A stretch of DNA of 64,000 nucleotides. Source: Tigriopus japonicus (taxonomy: Eukaryota; Arthropoda; Copepoda; Harpacticoida; Harpacticidae). The notes beneath the pieces were generated by a model. The model worked only from the letters and a program-made list of their open reading frames with translations. It had not been told where the DNA came from and did not search any database. The stretch covers positions 625,942 through 689,941 of the forward strand of contig JAAGOF010000243.1 of the NCBI GenBank assembly GCA_010645155.1, written 5' to 3'. Shown piece by piece: positions 57,996 through 64,000 of the stretch (the stretch's first letter is position 1; each line of letters starts with the position of its first letter). The translations under genes and the position numbers were made by a program.

Positions 57996-60900
57996 GCCCC
58001 CCGAAAAGAGGGAGATGTTGTATTCTCTTGCTCCCATATCTATGCTCATGCTCGTACTAGTCACTTTCCATTATGTATATATATCCGTGTCTTAGTACAG
58101 AATACATCTAGTCATTTACCAACATCACCTGATGCAACAGTAATGAAACTTAATCGAGCAAGGATATTTCTACTCCATGACACATGCTTCAAAATATGCT
58201 TCCAAGCTATCTCATCAACCGACCTCAGAACTCTGAATGTCCCCTCCGCTTTAGTCTTCCATCAGAAATCCAATTGACAACCATAGGAGGTTTTCGTCGA
58301 GACTGCAACCAAGTAACCAATCAGACCTTTGTTCGTAAAACTGACGGATATCCACGGCTTAAACGACATGGAGGCCCTCACCAAAAAATCATGCGGATCT
58401 CCGTCAAAGGAGGAAGGACGAGAGATGGCTAGAGATTTAGTGGAGCTTTATTTTCCATTCTCTGTACATGCACTCTCAAGGGTAATGCGACTTTACTCAA
58501 AGTCGATTGGTCTTTTAAGCATATTTGACATTTCCATGTTCCAGCTACAGGTTGTTCCGAAGATCTTTGAAAACAAAAAATGGCCTTGCTGGCTATCCAT
58601 AATCGCTTTATTCCACCCATGTAACTTAATCCAAGGATGATTAAACGGTGGCAAGTGGTGCTTGTTTTTTCCCAAATAAAATGTTGGAATAATATATTTT
58701 CAGTTAGACTTTATTAAGATGTTCAAATTCGTTTTTGTAAAACAAGTGATGAACCAAAATTTGTGCTCTTCAATCATACTAAAACCGAAAGCGGACAAGC
58801 ACTTCAACAAGGAAGTTTAAAAGAAAAATCGGGTTTTTTTTTGGGGGCACCTGTTTATTTTTGTTTGTATGCATTCCTTAATGTCAAGCTAAATAAACAG
58901 AAAAGATCTCTTATCATAATGTAATCTTTAGTCATCCACTTTCTGTGTCAATTAAAAGATGATTTCTTTTCACAGTTATTACATATTTCATAGCCCAGTG
59001 AATAACTTATAGCCTTACAATTTAATGAATACAGCCTGTGCCTTTGTGGATCAATGTCAGACATGAACAAAAGGTACTAGTTTTTGATAGATGAATCTAT
59101 GAATCTCAACCAAAAGGCCAACCAATGAACGTTAGCAAGCTTCTTTCCTTTCCTTGATCTTGCTGGTAAAACCTAAAAAGCACCTCTTTTGTTGCCAAGA
59201 GAGGCAATTTCAGTTAATGGCACCCCCAATCTCAAAAGCAGACAGAATGAAAAGGGTAGCTTAGGGATGGTGTTAAAAGCCAGGTTGTTTGGAAGGAGGG
59301 AGGAAGACCATTTAATTCCTAAATTTCTGAAGGCTTCTTGGTGTAAAATCGTGCTTTTTCCCCTTCAGAAATAATGAGGATTATGTAAAGGACTTGTTTC
59401 ATAAACAGAAACGTGCTCCTTGGTTTAGAAAATCATTGAAGGGTGGACTGCATTTGTTTGGATGAGTATTTACGAGTTGAGTCAAAAGTTTTCCACTATT
59501 CCAGAGACAATGGGTAAAGTCGAAAGTCGTTTCAACGAAAAACAAAGTGGTACTTTGCTTGGCAAAAGAGATTTGAAGGGTGGAGAGATGGTTGTTTGTT
59601 TCGACATTAAGCGATGTTATTGTCAGTGAACAAATTTAATCCAATTAACACAATCAAAAATGATGAATGATTGTATACGGGTTCAAAATTTCAATGTTAA
59701 AATAAATACATGCCACGACCAAAGCACTTCTCGTGAAAGTATGTAAGGGTTCCTAAGTAAGTATAATTAAGCATAAGAGAGAAGTCAAATCCCAATGATT
59801 TATTATTGACATTGATATGGGTCTCTTGCAGTTTTGCTTTAGTTTACTGGTATTTAGGTTGAAGCAACAAAATTGTTTTCCTTATCTTTGGAGGCAGTGT
59901 TTTTGCTTTATGAATGTAGAACAACCGACTTTTCCCCCTCAAGAAAAAGGCAACAAAATACAGCGAGGGTAACGGAAAGTACGAATAAATCAACAGCGAG
60001 TGTTTTAGTTAAAATAAATGCCCGTCTTGACAAGCCAGAGAAAGGCACCCTTGTAAATGAATGGGATTCACCCCTCAAGAACGTGCAGTCATTTCAGCAT
60101 CAAATCTGCCTTCGTTGGTTCGTTCATTCGTAGACACGGTGCATTTCAGTCAGTCAGTCAGGGATCGCGTCTTTTACATTTCAGGGCAAATGTGACGCCC
60201 GTGTCCCACCATCTCTATCTGGCAGAAATCTGCATATGATATGTTGAAAATCTTTTTGGGAAGAAAATTTTCTTTCTCGTCTTCAGATTTGTGATGATAT
60301 TGCCCAATAAAGATTTTTTTGTTGTAGATCAGAAACTCCAGACGTTTCACTGCGGACGTAGTGTCAGCTGATGGCCAACGTTAGCTGACCTTACTTCTTG
60401 AAACGTCTCGAATTTCTGCTCCACAACAACAACAAAAAAACATTTTTCCGGGCCCTAGGTGTTGAAGAAAGTGACCAGTACCACAACTGAACTTTTATCT
60501 TGATCCTCACAATTCATATTTTTTATGAATTGCTATTTGTCATTTTTAAGAATAGCAATAAATATACCCTTCGTCAGTTGTTGATTCATGAACTGCATAC
60601 TATGTTACATTCGAGTTATTTGAAGTAGTGCAGGGATTCATATTCATTTCATATTTCTTATGTTTAAAACATACGGTTACATAACTCTGTTTTAATAAAT
60701 ATCTTTATTTCAGATTTCAAAACATAAATATGTTTTCAAAATGGGTATATTTATAGAATTTGGCTAAACAAAACAGTAGTCTGCGAGAATGGTAGCGGTT
60801 TTTTTTTAAAAAAATTCCCATGAATATTTGCCGATCTAGATTTTTTTCGACTTATACGAGATCATGGGGCCCTTTTTTGTTAAGCTAGCCTTTTCTGTTT

Positions 60901-63311
60901 TCAACAGATATGTCATATGCTTAATGTACTTAAATGGAGTTTAGGAAAATTCACGGGCAAACTAGTGGTGCACCAATTTTGCAGAAGTTTGTTTCAAGAC
61001 TTGTTCCTAGGGATGTGACGAAGCAAGCTGAGATCAGTAGAAATGAAAGTATGCGAAAGCGCAGGGATAATTTCAAAGGTTGTCAATATTTTCACTTCCT
61101 TGCACTTTGACCAATGATCAGGAGTGATTTAGCATTAATCATTTATAGAAATAATAATAATAATTAGTTACTTAAATCCTTAAAATTCAAGACATTGACG
61201 CATACGATAAGTAATGATGAACTTTCAATATCAATTAAAGATCACTCACAATCGGTGCTGAATCAAGTAATCAAAGCGACGGAGTTTTTCAGGTTGGCGT
61301 TAACACAAAGATATTCTAATTCTTTACATTGTGCTAAACATGGCTGGTCCGGTTGTCACCAACATTTATCTTGAAACTCAATCTTTTATTTAATCAAACC
61401 TGTCTGCACTCTCACAAAAATAGAATTGAGGTCCAAAAATTGAAATTTCTATCTAATGTCAAATCCTTGAAGAAAAATTATTTCGTTCTACTACAGTACA
61501 CTAGAGTGCCATTATTGAATGTTATTTTATGAGCTTTGTCAATAGCATATTTCGACCAAGCACTAGTCTAAACCTTCTTCCGTTTCAAGGCCTTCTTACT
61601 AAAGACACTCGGACGAAAGACTTCAGCGAGAGGATGCAATAATCGCGAGGGCTGTCCTTCAGAAAACTTCTACCTTTGTGTAGTATACCATTTTCTCGCA
61701 AAAGACCAAATATTCTTCGCCATAATGCGCACATTTTGAGCACTCTCATGCACATCTAATGTATAGGTAACCCAAGGCCACCCGCATAATTATTACACTA
61801 CGATCCAGTACATTCGTTTCGGTTTCAGTACAGACATTAGAAAATCACTTAAGATCGGTTCAATGAAGATTTCCTTCCAAAAGCTCATGAAATCCGGAAA
61901 GCCATTCTCAAGGATGCACTTGATGGAGCAAAGGCAAACAACCAAAGCCGTCCTTGAAGTTGAAGACAAGACGAGTAGCGTAGTGGTTTTGAGCTAATTC
62001 GGCATCTTATTGTGATTTCAGTCAAGTCTTGGCTTGGCTCTGAAACCACTGAAACGAATATGGCCTTTGGCCTTTGGTTGATCTCGATTGCTTTTGCGAT
62101 TTAATCCCCCATCCATCATTTTAAGTGCAGCTTTAACTGAATACATTTCCGTCTTTTCATCTCAAAGAAAAAGGTTCAAATTTCAAGTTCCTTGGAACAT
62201 GGAAAGAAAGCAAAGTGACCTTGAAAAAGCAACACACACCTTAAAGATCATGGATCATCGCAAAAAATTCAAAAGCATAGTTTTTTGTTTTGATGTTATG
62301 AACAAATTTTGACCTTCGCGACATGACCAATCCATTCAAGGTCAATGTGAATGGAACAGGATCATTCAGAAAAGTCTTTCAAAGGCGATCTTAGATTGGA
62401 AGGAACTTATGCGTACCTTTTGTTTATCCGAGCTTTTAAGGCCTTGCCTCCACAAAGAGGATGATAAATGGATGTCTTTTCAGATGGCATGGCTTGGTCA
62501 GTTATCAAGATCAAGGTCAAGCAAGTATCTTCAATTGACAAATGGATTTCTACGCTCCTCAATTAGGAGTCTAAAGAGATTTTTTGTTGCTGATACGGTT
62601 CACTTTTGTAAGACTTTTCTGTGACTTTTAGCCAATCAGAGTTAAGAACCATTATGAAATGTTAGCTACAGAGTCTTTGAATGGGACCTCAGGTCAATGC
62701 CGAAATTCAAAAGGTCCCATAACCTGTTTCATGGCGAGGAATCACGACAGTTTGAGGTTTTTGCTCAAAGTCTTTGAGCCCAATGGTTGTGTTGATGTCC
62801 CTGAGAGCAATAAACACAATGTGCCAATTTCTTCTTTTTTTTTAAAGTAGGAATTCATAAAAGAAATTCTTTCATATTTTCGAGACTTGTAGAGTAGCTC
62901 TCCTTCTGGATATCATTTATCTGTACAGAATTAGAGTCGTTTATTAGCACATAGGTCTACTTGTCGTATTGAAATTTCATCGCAAGATAATCAGTTATCC
63001 TAATAGGCCATCGGGGAACTTTGACAAAAGCCAACGGTATTAGATGTATTTTTCAGAGTAGTTGCAAGGAGGAAAGCCAAAAAATGAACCGTCGTCAGAT
63101 GGACAAATTTAATGCCGCATTAAATACATGGCTAATAATCAAAATATGACATGTCCTCAAGTTTAAAGGTTCTCAAATTGCTTCGAAAGTTTAAAGTTTT
63201 CACACATCCTAAATCAGAAGACTTATTCCAATATTGGTTCAAAAGTGGACACAAAAGGAAGGTTGAGTGCTTATTGTTTGAAAATGTTCCGCCGCAAATT
63301 TCGACACTTAC
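57996..63311. other. Stretch without a supportable gene
   Basis: Only short frames and AT-rich sequence are visible, plus one imperfect inverted repeat at 60313-60440. No RNA gene was recognised. Confidence 0.45.
60313..60440. repeat. Imperfect inverted repeat (MITE-like)
   Basis: The left side TTTTTTGTTGTAGATCAGAA and then GACGTTTC are mirrored by the reverse complement of the right side, which reads TTTTTTGTTGTTGTTGTGGA, GCAGAAATTCGAGACGTTTC. The middle contains GTCAGCTGATGG versus GTCAGCTAACGTTGG. A related fragment (CAGACGTTTCA...GTCAGCTGAC) occurs near 39514-39542. Confidence 0.6.
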
Positions 63312-63888
63312 CGCCAATCACTCCGAAACTGATGCCGCTGTTATCATGGTAGGACCCATTTATAAGAGGCTCTTTTTCATGATTATTTCGATCACGTTCG
63401 GACACTCCCCGTCCAAAACCATTGCGGCTTTGGCTGCGAAGTATTTTTTCCACAGATTTAACCTTCTTCATCCTGATATTTCCTGATCTGTGGGCAAACC
63501 GAAGCTCAGTATCAACCACATCATGACTGGTTAATCTGGACCGTCCAACTCCGGTGTCATCCATATTCACAGGCACAACATGGGCTGATATTTGAGGTTG
63601 TTGACGTTGAGTCTGCTTCACCAAGGCCGAGTAACCTTGACGTTGATATTCTGATGAAGGATGGGATTCAGGCGGAGGGACATTATAGGCATGAGATGGC
63701 ATAGACATTGCCCTTGAATGAGGTGGAGGTGGGACAGAAGGTGGAGGTGGAAGAGGGGGATCTGATGGATTCTCAATAATATGTACTTGAGATCCGGGGC
63801 TCTGAAGGATTGGGGGTGGATACTCGTTGGTGGGCGTGACTGCTGTGGTGATTATTGTTGGAACAGAAGATCTTTTGTAAGGATCCAT
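63312..63888 (-). CDS. Proline-rich first coding exon (partial gene or distal first exon of the stomatin locus)
   Basis: ATG at 63888 has a near-ideal context (GCCGCCATCATGG), and the frame gives 192 residues before a strong donor at 63311 (GGCG/GTAAGT, phase 1). Just upstream of the ATG, CATTTTCAG/ATTTGCC looks like the acceptor of an intron in the 5' leader. The chain is Pro-, Ser- and His-rich, with PPLPPPPSVPPPP near residues 45-57 and a basic KKVKSVEKILRSQSRNGFGR near 141-160. There is no membrane segment. No following exon was found nearer than 49 kb. Phase 1 matches the acceptor of exon 2 of the minus-strand stomatin gene (48655) and a possible acceptor just upstream of its exon 1 ATG. 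So this may be an alternative N-terminus of that protein, or the start of an unrelated gene. Confidence 0.6.
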
Positions 63889-64000
63889 GATGGCGGCAAA
63901 TCTGAAAATGAACGGAATGCTTTTGAGTATAACTCACCAAACCTTACAAGTGATTTTTGTGGCAGTCTGCCAAATAGAAATATCGGATGACATTTACAAT

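Noticed and set aside
57206..58277. Long open frames (up to 330 codons) on both strands
   Set aside because: They run through the N gap, where no stop can occur; only the few real codons at the edges exist.
1..64000. CRISPR arrays, operons, bacterial promoters or Shine-Dalgarno sites
   Set aside because: The window is clearly eukaryotic with spliced genes; no such structures are present.

Overview
This window is eukaryotic nuclear DNA. It has spliced genes with GT-AG introns, AATAAA polyadenylation signals, a nuclear tRNA and many transposon relics. Gene content (ecto-5'-nucleotidase, MEC-2/stomatin paralogs, a sushi/CTLD lectin, a TTP-like CCCH protein) and the abundance of short foldback elements suggest an arthropod, perhaps a crustacean such as a copepod. 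The species cannot be named from the sequence. There is one assembly gap (57307-57995).

Layout: 1-1680 is a diverged direct duplication of an A-rich 'AGACGAATAAA' repeat. A degenerate, minus-strand non-LTR retrotransposon tail (about 1681-2600) is inserted into it. 4980-5051 is tRNA-Thr(CGT). 6515-6986 is a short hAT element with terminal inverted repeats and an 8-bp target duplication. 11289-12940 (+) is a two-exon single-pass membrane protein with two PPPY motifs. 13121-14943 (+) is a five-exon secreted or GPI-anchored sushi/F-lectin-like/C-type-lectin protein. 16284-18428 (-) is an intronless 714-aa protein with an acidic, repetitive tail.

18634-31906 (-) is a complete 11-exon ecto-5'-nucleotidase (CD73/NT5E type). 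The intronless tandem-CCCH zinc-finger gene (23505-24563, +) is nested antisense in its intron 5. Its introns also hold a tRNA-derived SINE, a palindromic MITE with CTCF-like motifs, a 1.1-kb foldback element and a LINE fragment.

33952-49173 (-) is a nine-exon MEC-2/stomatin gene. A second, divergent stomatin gene (45983-48226, +) lies in the opposite direction inside its intron 3. A proline-rich first exon at 63312-63888 (-) is phase-compatible with this locus and may be a distal alternative start. The remaining long stretches (about 7-11 kb, 49.2-57.3 kb, 58-63.3 kb) show no gene I can support.

Exon models were built by eye from reading frames, splice sites and phase continuity. Every multi-exon model closes in frame from its first ATG to a stop. 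Functional names rest on recognised family motifs and no database search was run.
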